DNA of 64,000 bases from Nocardioides panaciterrulae. GTDB taxonomy: Bacteria > Actinomycetota > Actinomycetes > Propionibacteriales > Nocardioidaceae. The DNA is taken from positions 2,354,001 to 2,418,000 of the forward strand of contig NZ_JACCBG010000001.1 of NCBI RefSeq assembly GCF_013409645.1, in the 5' to 3' direction. Shown here piece by piece: positions 53,339-62,451 of the stretch; the first letter of the stretch is position 1; each line of letters opens with the position of its first letter. Made by a program: the position numbers and the translations under genes. The notes under the pieces were generated by a model. It was not told the DNA's origin, did not search any database, and saw only the letters and a program-made list of their open reading frames with translations.

Positions 53339-53983
53339 GTGCGCACCGGGGTCGTGTGGGTCGTGCCGGCCGTGCTCGCCGGGGTCGACTGGTGGGCGGT
53401 GGCCACCGGGGCCCGGCGTACCGAGACCTGGGCGAAGCCGGCCACCCTGCTCGCGCTGCTCGGGACCGCCGCCGCGCTCGGCGGCACCGGGTCCGTCCCC
53501 GGGCGCTGGCTGCTCGTCGCGCTGGCGTTCGGCCTCGCCGGCGACGTGTTCCTGCTCGGCGGCACGCTGGGCCGCTTCCGGGCCGGCCTCGGCGCCTTCC
53601 TGCTCGGCCACCTGGCCTACCTGGTCTGCTTCGCGCGGCTCGGGCTCCCCGGGGCGAGCTGGTCCTGGCTGGGCGTGCTGGTCCTCGTGGGGGTGCTCGC
53701 GGCGACCCGCCGGGTGCTGCCCGCCACGCTCCGGCTGGACGGCCCGGCTCTGGCGGTGCCGGTGGCCGCCTACATGCTGGTCATCGCCGCGATGCTGCTC
53801 GGCGCGTGGTGGACCGGCGAGCCGCTCGTGGCCGTGGGCGCCGCCGTCTTCGTGGTCAGCGACGCCGTCCTGTCCGTCGACCGGTTCGTGCGGCCACTCC
53901 CCCACGCCCACCTGCTGGTGATGGTCACCTACCACCTGGGGCAGGGGCTGGTCACGGCCGGCGTCCTCGTCGCGACCACCTGA
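53339..53983 (+). CDS. YhhN/TMEM86-type membrane protein (lysoplasmalogenase-like)
   Basis: 214 aa from a GTG at 53339 (CATGCT six bases upstream). About eight helices; family features include LLVALAFGLAGDVFLLGG (GD motif), FLLGHLAYLVCFAR and VSDAVLSVDRFV. Animal homologues hydrolyse lysoplasmalogen; bacterial function is less clear. Divergent from ftsK, convergent with the GAF kinase. Confidence 0.88.
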   Translation: MRTGVVWVVPAVLAGVDWWAVATGARRTETWAKPATLLALLGTAAALGGTGSVPGRWLLVALAFGLAGDVFLLGGTLGRFRAGLGAFLLGHLAYLVCFARLGLPGASWSWLGVLVLVGVLAATRRVLPATLRLDGPALAVPVAAYMLVIAAMLLGAWWTGEPLVAVGAAVFVVSDAVLSVDRFVRPLPHAHLLVMVTYHLGQGLVTAGVLVATT

Positions 53984-54009
53984 GCTGAGCAGCTCGACGC
54001 CGGAGCGGG

Positions 54010-55806
54010 TCAGGGGGCAGTGGGGCGGCCGGCCATGGGCACGCGCAGGGTGAAGGTGCTGCCCCGGTCGAGGGCGGAGTCCACCTCGATGGTGCCGCCG
54101 TGGACGTCGGCGATGCGCCGCGCGATCGCCAGCCCGAGCCCGGTGCCGGGGATCGTCAGCGCCTCGGGGTTGGTCGTCCGGTGGAAGGCCGAGAACAGCC
54201 GGGCCTGGTCGGCCGGCGCGATGCCGAGGCCGGTGTCGGTGACCGCGACCTCGCCATGGCCCTCGACCGCGCGCACCACGACGTCGACCGAGCCGCCGGG
54301 GCGGGTGTACTTCACCGCGTTGCCACAGATGTTGTCGATCGCGCGGGCCAGCTCGTCGGGGTCGCCGGCGACGACGACCTCGTGCTCGGGCACCACCAGG
54401 CACAGGGCCACGCCAGCCGACTCGGCCTGGATGGCGAGCATGTCCAGACTGGCGCGGCACGTCTCGCCGAGGTCGACCGGGATCCGGACGTGCTCGCGCT
54501 TGTCCTGGATGCGGGCGTAGTCCAGCAGGCTTCCGACCAGCCGCTGCAGGCGGGCCGCGTTCCGGCTGATCGCCGAGACCGACGGCACGTGCACATGGCT
54601 GTCCTCGAGCAGCTCGGCGTGGCCGACGATCGAGGTCAGCGGCGTGCGCAGCTCGTGGGAGATCGTGGCGATCAGCTCCCCCTTGTAGCGGTCCACCTCC
54701 TGCAGCTCGGCCATCAGCCGACGCTGGGTCTCGCGCACCCGCGCCTCGAGCACCACACGGCCCAGCTCCCTGCTGGCCTCGTGGATGGCGTCGAGCTCGG
54801 CCTCATTGAACTCCGGCTGGTCCTGACCGCGCATCACGCCGAGGTAGCCGAGCACCTCGGTGCCGGCACCGACCGGGGAGACGACCATCCGGCTCCAGTC
54901 GTGGCGTCGGATGTGCGCGGCCAGGGCGTCCCGGCTGCCCGGCAGGGCCTCGCAACCCCGGCCGTCCGCGTGCATCACGATCGGGCGGGCGCCGTGGGCG
55001 GCCACGTGGGCCACCAGGTCGGCCCGCAACGCGGGCAGCGGCCCGCTGGCGGGATTCTCGCCGGGGAAGCCGGCGACCTGCTCACGCCGGTTGTCGAGCG
55101 GGTCCGGGAAGCAGCGCAGGGACACCTGGGCGGCCGGCATGCCCCGGTGAACGGCCGCCGCCGCGGTGGCCAGCACCTCGTCCAGGTCACCGGAGACCGC
55201 GGTGAGGACCACCTCCTTGACCGCCTGGCCCAGGCGCACCTGCTCGGCCAGTCGCTCGCGCTGTTGGGCGTTGGAGATGGCCAGCCCGGCCTGCACCACG
55301 AACATCTCGAGCAGCTCGCGCTGCTGCTGGTCGGGCACCCGGTTGCCCGGCGGCAGGTCGACCGCCATGTTGCCCAGCAGGGCGCCGTCCGCGGAGTCGA
55401 GGGGTGCGTAGAGGGCGTCGAGCGGGTGCCAGCTGTCGGGGGCGTCGCCCGGCACGATGTCGGGCACCCACATGTTCTTGTAGAAGTCGGTGGAGACCCG
55501 ACCGTACGGGACGTAGCGCAGGATCCCCCACCGGTCGGCCTGCATGAACTCGGCGAAGGTCTCGGCGACCGGGGTGCGGCGACCGAGGATCTGGCGCCGC
55601 ACGTCCTCGGGGGCAGCGACGGCGGTCATCACCAGCGTGTCACCCTCGAGCCGGGAGATGGCCGCCACCCCGTAGCCGAGACCCTCGACCACGGCGTTGG
55701 CCGCCTCCTCCAGCACCTCGCCCAGGTCGCTCGGCGAGTTGACCCGGCGCATCAGGTCGTACAGCCGGCGCACCCCCTCGGCGTGCGCGGTGTCCGCTGC
55801 GCCCAT
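54010..55806 (-). CDS. GAF-domain sensor histidine kinase, soluble
   Basis: 598 aa. Two GAF domains (~10-185 and ~205-355) precede the HisKA motif (TISHELRTPLTSIVGH, His near 380). ATPase boxes are DNICGNAVKY, TDTGLGIAP and GTGLGLAIARR. No transmembrane segment. Between rnj and ftsK where actinobacteria normally have no kinase. No cognate regulator is present. Signal unknown; GAF domains may bind heme or small molecules. Confidence 0.9.
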   Translation of the reverse strand: MGAADTAHAEGVRRLYDLMRRVNSPSDLGEVLEEAANAVVEGLGYGVAAISRLEGDTLVMTAVAAPEDVRRQILGRRTPVAETFAEFMQADRWGILRYVPYGRVSTDFYKNMWVPDIVPGDAPDSWHPLDALYAPLDSADGALLGNMAVDLPPGNRVPDQQQRELLEMFVVQAGLAISNAQQRERLAEQVRLGQAVKEVVLTAVSGDLDEVLATAAAAVHRGMPAAQVSLRCFPDPLDNRREQVAGFPGENPASGPLPALRADLVAHVAAHGARPIVMHADGRGCEALPGSRDALAAHIRRHDWSRMVVSPVGAGTEVLGYLGVMRGQDQPEFNEAELDAIHEASRELGRVVLEARVRETQRRLMAELQEVDRYKGELIATISHELRTPLTSIVGHAELLEDSHVHVPSVSAISRNAARLQRLVGSLLDYARIQDKREHVRIPVDLGETCRASLDMLAIQAESAGVALCLVVPEHEVVVAGDPDELARAIDNICGNAVKYTRPGGSVDVVVRAVEGHGEVAVTDTGLGIAPADQARLFSAFHRTTNPEALTIPGTGLGLAIARRIADVHGGTIEVDSALDRGSTFTLRVPMAGRPTAP

Positions 55807-55827
55807 CGGAGTCCCCCAGAACAGACC

Positions 55828-57513
55828 TCAGGCCTCGACGACCACCGGGATGATCATCGGGCGTCGCCGGTGGGTCTGGTTGACCCAGCGACCGATGACG
55901 CGACGCACAGTCTGCTGCAATTGGTAGGAGTCCGTGTTGCCTTCGGCCACAGCGCGGTCGAGGGCGTCGATGATCGGCTGCTTGATCTCGTCGAAGACCG
56001 AGTCGTCCAGGGCGTTGCCGCGGGCGTGGATCTCCGGGCCCCCGCACACCTTGCCGGTGACGGAGTCGACGACCACGATCACCGAGATGAACCCCTCCTC
56101 GCCGAGGATGCGGCGGTCCTTGAGGTCGGACTCGGTGACGTCGCCGACCGAGGAGCCGTCGACGAAGACGTAGCCGCAGTCGACCTTGCCGGTGACCGAG
56201 GCCACGCCGTCGACCAGGTCGACGACCACGCCGTCCTCGGCGACCACGACGTTGGGCACGCCGGTCGCGCGGGCCAGCTCGGCGTTGGCGATCATGTGCC
56301 GCATCTCCCCGTGCACCGGGAGCACGTTGCGCGGCTTGACGATGTTGTAGCAGTAGAGCAGCTCGCCGGCGCTGGCGTGGCCGCTCACGTGCACCATCGC
56401 GTTGCCCTTGTGGACCACGCGGGCGCCCCACCGGGCCAGGCCGTTGATCACGCGGAAGACCGCGTTCTCGTTGCCGGGGATCAGGCTCGAGGCGAGCAGG
56501 ACGGTGTCGCCCTCCTCGATGTGCACGAAGTTGTGGTTGCGCTGGGCGATCCGGCTCAGCGCGCTCATCGGCTCGCCCTGCGACCCGGTGGAGATCAGCA
56601 CCTGGTGCTGGGGCGGCAGCTCGGCGAGCTCCTTGGCGTCGACCAGCGTGTTCGGCGGCACCTTGAGGAAGCCCAGGTCGCGCGCGATGCCCATGTTGCG
56701 CACCATCGAGCGGCCGACGTAGGCGACCTGCCGCTCGTGGGCGTACGCCGCGTCGAGCACCTGCTGCACCCGGTGCACGTGGGAGGCGAAGCAGGCCACG
56801 ATGACCCGCTGCTCGGAGTCGCGGAAGACCTGGTCGATGACCGGGGTGATGCCCCGCTCCGACGGGGTGAACCCCGGGGTCTCCGCGTTCGTGGAGTCGA
56901 CCAGGAAGAGGTCGACGCCCTCCTCCCCCAGCCGCGCGAACGAGCGCAGGTCGGTGATCCGGCCGTCCAGCGGCAGCTGGTCCATCTTGAAGTCACCGGT
57001 GTGCAGGACGGTGCCGGCACCGGTCCGGATGGCGACGGCCAGCGCGTCGGGGATGGAGTGGTTGACCGCCACGAACTCCAGGTCGAACGGGCCCAGGGTG
57101 ATCCGGTCCCCCTCCTTGACCACGTGGTGCACGGTCTCCCGGAGCCGGTGCTCGCGCAGCTTGCTGTCGAGCAGCGCCAAGGTGAGCTTCGAGCCGACCA
57201 GCGGGATGTCGCCGCGCTCGCGCAGGAGGTACGGCGTGGCGCCGATGTGGTCCTCGTGGCCGTGGGTGAGCACCAGCGCCTCGACCCGGTCGAGGCGGTC
57301 CCGGATCGCCTCGAAGTCCGGCAGGATCAGGTCGACGCCCGGGTGGTTGTCCTCGGGGAACAGCACGCCGCAGTCGACGATCAGCAGGCGGCCGTCGTAC
57401 TCGAAGACGGTCATGTTGCGACCGATCTCGCCCAGGCCCCCGAGCGGGATGACCCGCAGCGCTCCGTTCGGCAGCGGGGCCGGCGTGGAGAGCTCGGGAT
57501 GAGGGTGTGACAT
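55828..57513 (-). CDS. rnj: Ribonuclease J
   Basis: 561 aa. Metallo-beta-lactamase/beta-CASP fold: THGHEDHIGATPYLL (metal ligands), HSIPDALAVAIRTGAG, TGDFKMD, ATFC-like region, HVSGHASAGELL, and HGEMRHM. Processes and degrades RNA by endonucleolytic and 5' exonucleolytic cleavage. The ATG immediately follows the dapA stop codon (TAGATG), indicating co-transcription. Confidence 0.97.
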   Translation of the reverse strand: MSHPHPELSTPAPLPNGALRVIPLGGLGEIGRNMTVFEYDGRLLIVDCGVLFPEDNHPGVDLILPDFEAIRDRLDRVEALVLTHGHEDHIGATPYLLRERGDIPLVGSKLTLALLDSKLREHRLRETVHHVVKEGDRITLGPFDLEFVAVNHSIPDALAVAIRTGAGTVLHTGDFKMDQLPLDGRITDLRSFARLGEEGVDLFLVDSTNAETPGFTPSERGITPVIDQVFRDSEQRVIVACFASHVHRVQQVLDAAYAHERQVAYVGRSMVRNMGIARDLGFLKVPPNTLVDAKELAELPPQHQVLISTGSQGEPMSALSRIAQRNHNFVHIEEGDTVLLASSLIPGNENAVFRVINGLARWGARVVHKGNAMVHVSGHASAGELLYCYNIVKPRNVLPVHGEMRHMIANAELARATGVPNVVVAEDGVVVDLVDGVASVTGKVDCGYVFVDGSSVGDVTESDLKDRRILGEEGFISVIVVVDSVTGKVCGGPEIHARGNALDDSVFDEIKQPIIDALDRAVAEGNTDSYQLQQTVRRVIGRWVNQTHRRRPMIIPVVVEA

Positions 57514-58416
57514 CTAGGTCCCTAGCAGGCCGGACGCCGCGAGCCCTGCTCGCAGCCCGGCCAGTTCGTCGTCGTCCAGCGGCACGAGCGGCGCGCGGAC
57601 GTTGCGGTTGTCGAGGACCCCGAGCAGCTGCAGGGCAGCCTTCGCGGTGGTCGCTCCGTAGTTGGCGACGCCCATCACGGCGTCGATCGCGGGGAGCAGC
57701 CGCGTGAAGATCTCCAGGGCGCCGGCGGTGTCGCCGGCGAGGAAGGCGTCGACCATGGCCCGGGTCTGGTCGCCGGCCGCGTGGCCGACCACCGAGACCA
57801 CCCCGGCGGCGCCGTGGGCCAGCCAGCCGAGGTTGTTGGCGTCGTCGCCGGAGTAGAGGGCGTAGCCCAGCTGCATGATCCGGACCCCGCGGGCGTAGTT
57901 GCCCACCGCATCCTTGACGGCGACGACCGGCGCCATGGCGATCATCTGCTCGTAGACGCCGAGCGAGATCTCGGTCGCGGTCCGGCCGGGCACGTCGTAC
58001 AGCATCACCGGCACGTCGGTGGCCTCGACCACGGAGCGGAAGTGGTGCAGCACCCCGGCCTGGCCGGGCTTGCTGTAGTAGGGGGTGACCAGCAGCAGGC
58101 CGTCGGCCCCGACCTTCTCGGCCTGGCGTGCCAGCTCGATCGAGTGCGCGGTGGCGTTGGTGCCGACCCCGGCGACGACCTTGGCCCGGCCGCCGACCGC
58201 GTCCTTGACCACCGCGAGGATCTGGCCGTCCTCGGCGACGGTGGTGGTCGGGGACTCCCCGGTGGTGCCGGAGACGACCACGCCGTCGTGGCCGTGCTCG
58301 ACGAGGTGGGCGGCGATCCGGGCGGTGCCGTCCAGGTCGACGGAGCCGTCGTCGTGGAAGGCCGTCGCCATCGCGGTCAGCACGCGGCCGAAGGGCGCCT
58401 CGGGCGGGTTCGTCAT
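57514..58416 (-). CDS. dapA: 4-hydroxy-tetrahydrodipicolinate synthase
   Basis: 300 aa from the ATG at 58416. DapA condenses pyruvate with aspartate-semialdehyde on the way to lysine and diaminopimelate. Motifs: GTTGESPTTT, the Tyr in LYDVPGRT, and the Schiff-base Lys in VVAVKDAVGN. Operon with rnj. No riboswitch was recognised upstream. Confidence 0.95.
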   Translation of the reverse strand: MTNPPEAPFGRVLTAMATAFHDDGSVDLDGTARIAAHLVEHGHDGVVVSGTTGESPTTTVAEDGQILAVVKDAVGGRAKVVAGVGTNATAHSIELARQAEKVGADGLLLVTPYYSKPGQAGVLHHFRSVVEATDVPVMLYDVPGRTATEISLGVYEQMIAMAPVVAVKDAVGNYARGVRIMQLGYALYSGDDANNLGWLAHGAAGVVSVVGHAAGDQTRAMVDAFLAGDTAGALEIFTRLLPAIDAVMGVANYGATTAKAALQLLGVLDNRNVRAPLVPLDDDELAGLRAGLAASGLLGT

Positions 58417-58525
58417 GCCCCACAGGCTATCGCTCGTGGGACCGTCCTCGGACCAGCCGGCCCGGGTCTTTCTGCCCTGCCGCCCGGGTGCCGCCTCGCG
58501 CAGGGTGGCAGCCGAGGAGGTTCCC

Positions 58526-59074
58526 ATGACGGTCCTGGTCGCCTACGGCAGCAGGTACGGCGCCACCCGCGCCATCGCCGAGCGCCTCGGGGAGACGCTG
58601 CGGGCAGCCGGCCTGGACGCCGACGTCCGCGAGGCGACGGCACGGCTGGACGCCCGGCCCTACGACGCGTTCGTCGTCGGCAGCGCGGCCTACCGCGGCT
58701 CCTGGCTGCGGGGTCCGGTGGAGTTCGTGCGGCGGCACGCGGACCTGCTCGCCGAGCGGCCGGTGTGGCTGTTCAGCAGCGGGCCCCTGGGCCACGCACG
58801 GCGCGACGACCGCGGCCGGGACCTGCTCGAGCTCACCCGTCCCGCGGAGTTCGTCGAGCTCCGCGACACCCTCGCCCCGCAGGACCTGCGCGTCTTCTAC
58901 GGTGCGCTCGAGCCGGGCCGGCTCCGCCCGCTGGACCGGCTGATCCGGCGGCTGCCGTCGGGCCGGAGGTGGCTGCCGGCAGGAGACTTCCGCGACTGGG
59001 AGGAGATCGACGCCTGGGCGCGGGGGATCGCCGACCGGCTGCAGGGCACCGCCGACCGTAGCCAGGGAGCCTGA
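58526..59074 (+). CDS. Flavodoxin-domain protein (HemG-like)
   Basis: 182 aa. FMN loop MTVLVAYGSRYGATRAIAERL and AYRGSWLRGPVEFV, WLFSSGPLG. Resembles protoporphyrinogen-oxidase-like flavodoxins (HemG) and redox flavodoxins. GAGGAGG lies seven bases before the ATG. The stop is followed after one base by the stomatin ATG, so the two form an operon. Confidence 0.88.
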   Translation: MTVLVAYGSRYGATRAIAERLGETLRAAGLDADVREATARLDARPYDAFVVGSAAYRGSWLRGPVEFVRRHADLLAERPVWLFSSGPLGHARRDDRGRDLLELTRPAEFVELRDTLAPQDLRVFYGALEPGRLRPLDRLIRRLPSGRRWLPAGDFRDWEEIDAWARGIADRLQGTADRSQGA

Positions 59075-59075
59075 G

Positions 59076-59978
59076 ATGTGGACCTGGCTGGTGGTCGGCG
59101 CGGCCGTCCTGGTCGTGCTCGGCCTGGTCGCGCTGTCGGTGCGGGTCGTCAAGCAGTACGAACGCGGCGTCGTCTTCCGGCTCGGCCGGGTGATCGGGGT
59201 CCGGGACCCGGGGCTGCGGTTCATCATCCCGCTGGTCGACCGGATGCACCGCGTCTCGCTGCGGATCGTCACCATGCCGATCCAGAGCCAGGGCATCATC
59301 ACCCGCGACAACGTCAGCATCGACGTGGCGGGCGTGGCCTACTACCGCGTCGTGGACGCCGTGAAGTCGGTGGTGGCCATCGAGAACGTCGCCGCGGCGA
59401 TCAACCAGTTCGCCCAGACGACGTTGCGCAACGTCGTGGGCCAGCACTCGCTGGACCAGGCGCTCGCCGAGACCGCCAACATCAACGTGAGCATCCGCGA
59501 GATCCTCGACGCGACCACGACCGAGTGGGGCGTGGTGGTCACGCTCGTGGAGCTCAAGGACATCCAGCTGCCCGAGACGATGAAGCGGGCGATGGCCAAG
59601 GAGGCCGAGGCCGAGCGCGAGAAGCGGGCGAAGATCATCGCCGCCGAGGGCGAGGCGGCCGCGGCCGCGGCCCTCGGCGACGCCTCGGACGTGATGATGG
59701 CGCACCCGCTGGCGCTGCAGCTGCGCAACCTGCAGTCGCTGATGGAGATCGGGGTCGACAAGAACACCACGGTGGTCTTCCCGGCGCCGCTGATGAGCAC
59801 GATCGGCGACCTGGGCGCGTTCCTGCGCCGCGAGGCGGCAGCGGCAGCGGGCCAGGCCTCCCCTCGGGCGGCATCCGAGCCGGCATCCGGGCCGGAGAGC
59901 CCGGACGGCGCGCTGGTGCAGCCGTCAGAGGTGGGGCATGACCTCCTCGGCGACCAGCCGCACGTGGTCGAGGTCTGA
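59076..59978 (+). CDS. Stomatin/SPFH-domain membrane protein
   Basis: 300 aa. One N-terminal helix (~2-24), band-7/SPFH core (VVKQYERGVVFRLGRVIGVRDPGLRFIIPLVDRMHRVSLR), coiled-coil-like Glu/Ala-rich segment (AKEAEAEREKRAKIIAAEGEAAAAAAL), and C-terminal disordered tail. SPFH proteins form membrane-domain scaffolds. The last 54 bases overlap the 3' end of the convergent oxidoreductase gene. Confidence 0.92.
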   Translation: MWTWLVVGAAVLVVLGLVALSVRVVKQYERGVVFRLGRVIGVRDPGLRFIIPLVDRMHRVSLRIVTMPIQSQGIITRDNVSIDVAGVAYYRVVDAVKSVVAIENVAAAINQFAQTTLRNVVGQHSLDQALAETANINVSIREILDATTTEWGVVVTLVELKDIQLPETMKRAMAKEAEAEREKRAKIIAAEGEAAAAAALGDASDVMMAHPLALQLRNLQSLMEIGVDKNTTVVFPAPLMSTIGDLGAFLRREAAAAAGQASPRAASEPASGPESPDGALVQPSEVGHDLLGDQPHVVEV

Positions 59979-60851
59979 GAGGTCGAGGACCTGCAGGTAG
60001 GCGCGCTGGGCACCGAGCGCGGCGTACCGGCCGAGCTTCTCCACGACCTCCGCGGGCGTGCCCGCCAGGCCGTTCTCGCGCAGCTCGGCCTTGTCGCGGC
60101 CGATCGCCCCGGCGCGCCGGTCCAGCTCCGCCTCGTCCCTGCCGACGCAGAGCACGAGCGCGTTGGACCAGACCAGCTCCCCGGGGTCGCGGCCGGCCTC
60201 CTCGCACGCCCGGCGGACCCGGGCGAACTGGGTCGCGGTCTCGTCCTCGCCCACGAACGGCATGTTGAACTCGTCGGCGTAGCGCGCGGCCAGCGCCGGG
60301 GTGCGCCTCCGCCCACGGCCGCCGATGAGCACGGGCGGGCGGGGCCGCTGCACCGGTGCGGGCAGCGCCGGTGACTCCTCGAGCCGGTAGTGCTGGCCGT
60401 CGAAGGAGAAGGTCTCCCCCGCCGGTGTCTCCCACAGCCCCGTGATCACGGCGAGCTGCTCCTCGAACCGGTCGAAGCGCTCGGCGGTGTCGGGGAACGG
60501 GATGCCGTACGCCGTGTGCTCCTGCTCGTACCACCCCGCGCCGAGGCCGAGCTCGACCCGGCCGCCGCTCATCTGGTCGACGTTCGCGACCGCGATCGCC
60601 AGCGGACCTGGGTGGCGGAAGGTGGCGCTGGTCATCAGCGTGCCGAGCCGGATCGTGCTGGTGTCGCGGGCCAGGCCGGCCAGCGTCACCCAGGCGTCGC
60701 TCGGTCCGGGCAGCCCGTCGGCGCCCATGGCCAGGTAGTGGTCGGAGCGGAAGAACGCACCGAACCCGCACTCCTCGGCGGTCAGCGCCACCGCCAAGAG
60801 GTCGTCGTACGTCGCGCCCTGCTGAGGCTCGGTGAAGATGCGCAGCTCCAT
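59925..60851 (-). CDS. LLM-class F420-dependent oxidoreductase
   Basis: 308 aa, luciferase-like TIM barrel: FTEPQQGATYDDLLAVALTAEECGFGAFFRSDHYL, LARDTSTIRLGTLMTSATFRHPGPLAIAVANVDQMSGGRVELGLGAGWYEQEHTAYG. Substrate unknown; F420 rather than FMN is suggested by the actinobacterial setting. It overlaps the stomatin gene at the 3' end. Confidence 0.88.
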   Translation of the reverse strand: MELRIFTEPQQGATYDDLLAVALTAEECGFGAFFRSDHYLAMGADGLPGPSDAWVTLAGLARDTSTIRLGTLMTSATFRHPGPLAIAVANVDQMSGGRVELGLGAGWYEQEHTAYGIPFPDTAERFDRFEEQLAVITGLWETPAGETFSFDGQHYRLEESPALPAPVQRPRPPVLIGGRGRRRTPALAARYADEFNMPFVGEDETATQFARVRRACEEAGRDPGELVWSNALVLCVGRDEAELDRRAGAIGRDKAELRENGLAGTPAEVVEKLGRYAALGAQRAYLQVLDLSDLDHVRLVAEEVMPHL

Positions 60852-60878
60852 GGGGCCACCCTGCCACCGACGCGCCAG

Positions 60879-60960
60879 CGGCCCCTCACCGGCGGCCCCT
60901 CACCGGCGGCCGCTCACCGGCGGCCCTCAGCGTCGGCCCCTCAGCGTCGGCCTTCAGCGT
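60879..60960. repeat. 13-14-bp tandem repeats at the dfrA 3' end
   Basis: Six units beginning CGGCC at 60879, 60893, 60907, 60921, 60934 and 60948. The three rightmost carry TCAGCGT, the reverse complement of the dfrA stop region, so the stop context is repeated downstream of the real stop. Confidence 0.88.
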
Positions 60961-61448
60961 CGGCGCAGCCACACCCGGTCGTAGGCCTCGCCGGGCTCCC
61001 GGCGGGTCTCGACCCACTCGCCGCGGTCGAAGTCGGGGTAGCGGACGTCGCCCTCGGGTCGCAGGTGGACCTCGGTCAGCACCTGCTCGTCGGCGTGCGG
61101 CAGCGCCGCGGCGTAGACCTCGGCCCCGCCGGCCACCATCACCTCGCCGGGGAGCTCGGCGGCGAGGCGGAGCGCGTCGGCGACGTCGTGGGCCACCAGC
61201 ACCCCCTCGGCCCGCCAGGCGGGGTCGCGGGTGAGCACGATCGTGGTCCGTCCCGGCAGCGGGCGCCCGATCGACTCGTACGTCGTGCGGCCCATGACCA
61301 GGGTGTGTCCGAGGGTCAGCGCCTTGAACTCCGCCTGCTCGCCGGGGATCCGCCACGGGATGTCAGGCCCGTTGCCGATCACGCCGTTCTCGGCCACCGC
61401 GGCGACGAGCACCACCCTCTTGCTGGTGACCTGCTGCTCAGACGGCAA
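60954..61448 (-). CDS. folA: Dihydrofolate reductase
   Basis: 164 aa from a TTG at 61448; GTGs at 61415 or 61412 are plausible shorter starts, closer to usual family N-termini. [50 protein letters not shown] contains the folate-site Asp and NADPH-binding elements; [12 protein letters not shown] is typical. Regenerates tetrahydrofolate after ThyA. Overlaps the thyA 3' end. Confidence 0.92.
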   Translation of the reverse strand: MPSEQQVTSKRVVLVAAVAENGVIGNGPDIPWRIPGEQAEFKALTLGHTLVMGRTTYESIGRPLPGRTTIVLTRDPAWRAEGVLVAHDVADALRLAAELPGEVMVAGGAEVYAAALPHADEQVLTEVHLRPEGDVRYPDFDRGEWVETRREPGEAYDRVWLRRR

Positions 61449-62247
61449 TGGGGGCCTTGATGCCGGGGTGCGGGTCGTAGCCCTCGACGGTGATGTGCTC
61501 GAGGTCGAACGCGTCGAGCGCGGTGACCGCCGGGTCGAGCCGCAGCGTGGGCAGCGGGCGGGGGTCGCGGGTGAGCTGGAGCCGCGCCTGGTCGAGGTGG
61601 TTGAGGTAGAGGTGGGCGTCCCCGAGCGTGTGCACGAAGTCGCCGACCTCGAGACCGGTGACCTGGGCGACCATGTGAGTGAGCAGGGCGTAGGAGGCGA
61701 TGTTGAACGGCACGCCGAGGAACACGTCGCCGGAGCGCTGGTAGAGCTGGCAGCTCAGCCGCCCGGGACCGTCGGTCTGCGGGGCGACGTAGAACTGGAA
61801 GAGCGCGTGGCACGGCGCCAGCGCCATCTGCGGGATGTCCGCGACGTTCCAGGCGCTGACGATGTGACGGCGCGAGTCGGGGTTGCCACGGATCTGCTCG
61901 ACGACCTGCGCGATCTGGTCGACCTGGCGACCGTCCGGCGTGGGCCAGCTGCGCCACTGGTAGCCGTAGACCGGTCCGAGCTCCCCGTCGGCGTCGGCCC
62001 ACTCGTCCCAGATCGTGACGCCGCGCTCCTGGAGCCACTTCACGTTGGTGTCGCCGCGCAGGAACCACAGCAGCTCGGCGAACACCGAGCGGGTGTGGAT
62101 CTTCTTGGTCGTGACCAGCGGGAAGCCCTCGGTGAGGTCGAAGCGCATCTGGTGACCGAAGACGCTGCGCGTGCCCGTCCCGGTGCGGTCGCTCTTCTTC
62201 ACTCCCTCGTCGAGGACGCGGCGGAGGAGGTCGAGGTAGGCCTGCAC
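61438..62247 (-). CDS. thyA: Thymidylate synthase
   Basis: 269 aa. Converts dUMP to dTMP with methylene-tetrahydrofolate. Catalytic Cys in [17 protein letters not shown]-type [30 protein letters not shown] at the N-terminus. Operon with folA, a classic thyA-dfrA pair that links one-carbon supply from glyA. Confidence 0.97.
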   Translation of the reverse strand: MQAYLDLLRRVLDEGVKKSDRTGTGTRSVFGHQMRFDLTEGFPLVTTKKIHTRSVFAELLWFLRGDTNVKWLQERGVTIWDEWADADGELGPVYGYQWRSWPTPDGRQVDQIAQVVEQIRGNPDSRRHIVSAWNVADIPQMALAPCHALFQFYVAPQTDGPGRLSCQLYQRSGDVFLGVPFNIASYALLTHMVAQVTGLEVGDFVHTLGDAHLYLNHLDQARLQLTRDPRPLPTLRLDPAVTALDAFDLEHITVEGYDPHPGIKAPIAV

Positions 62248-62257
62248 GGTGCCGACC

Positions 62258-62398
62258 CTACCGCCGTGCGCGGACGTGCCGGGCTCTGACCGGCGGACCG
62301 GTACGGCGCAAGGCCGCTCGCCAATCGGCCTCGATGCCGGGGCGGACCCCCTCGATGCCGCCGAAGTCGATGCCGACGGGCAGGTCGCTGGTGGTCAT
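62258..62398 (-). CDS. Possible small hypothetical protein
   Basis: 46 aa from the ATG at 62398: [17 protein letters not shown] followed by an Arg-rich end. No family, and no good ribosome site. The start has some protein-like character, but the C-terminal half is low-complexity Arg/Ala, typical of noncoding high-G+C frames. Listed for completeness. Confidence 0.22.
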   Translation of the reverse strand: MTTSDLPVGIDFGGIEGVRPGIEADWRAALRRTGPPVRARHVRARR

Positions 62399-62451
62399 GG
62401 GGTCCGACATCCGTCCGGGGCCCGGACCGAGGCAACTCGGTCGTTCGCGGG

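Noticed and set aside
54100..57510. 1136-codon plus-strand ORF opposite the GAF kinase and rnj
   Set aside because: It is antisense to two well-supported genes and shows no domain.
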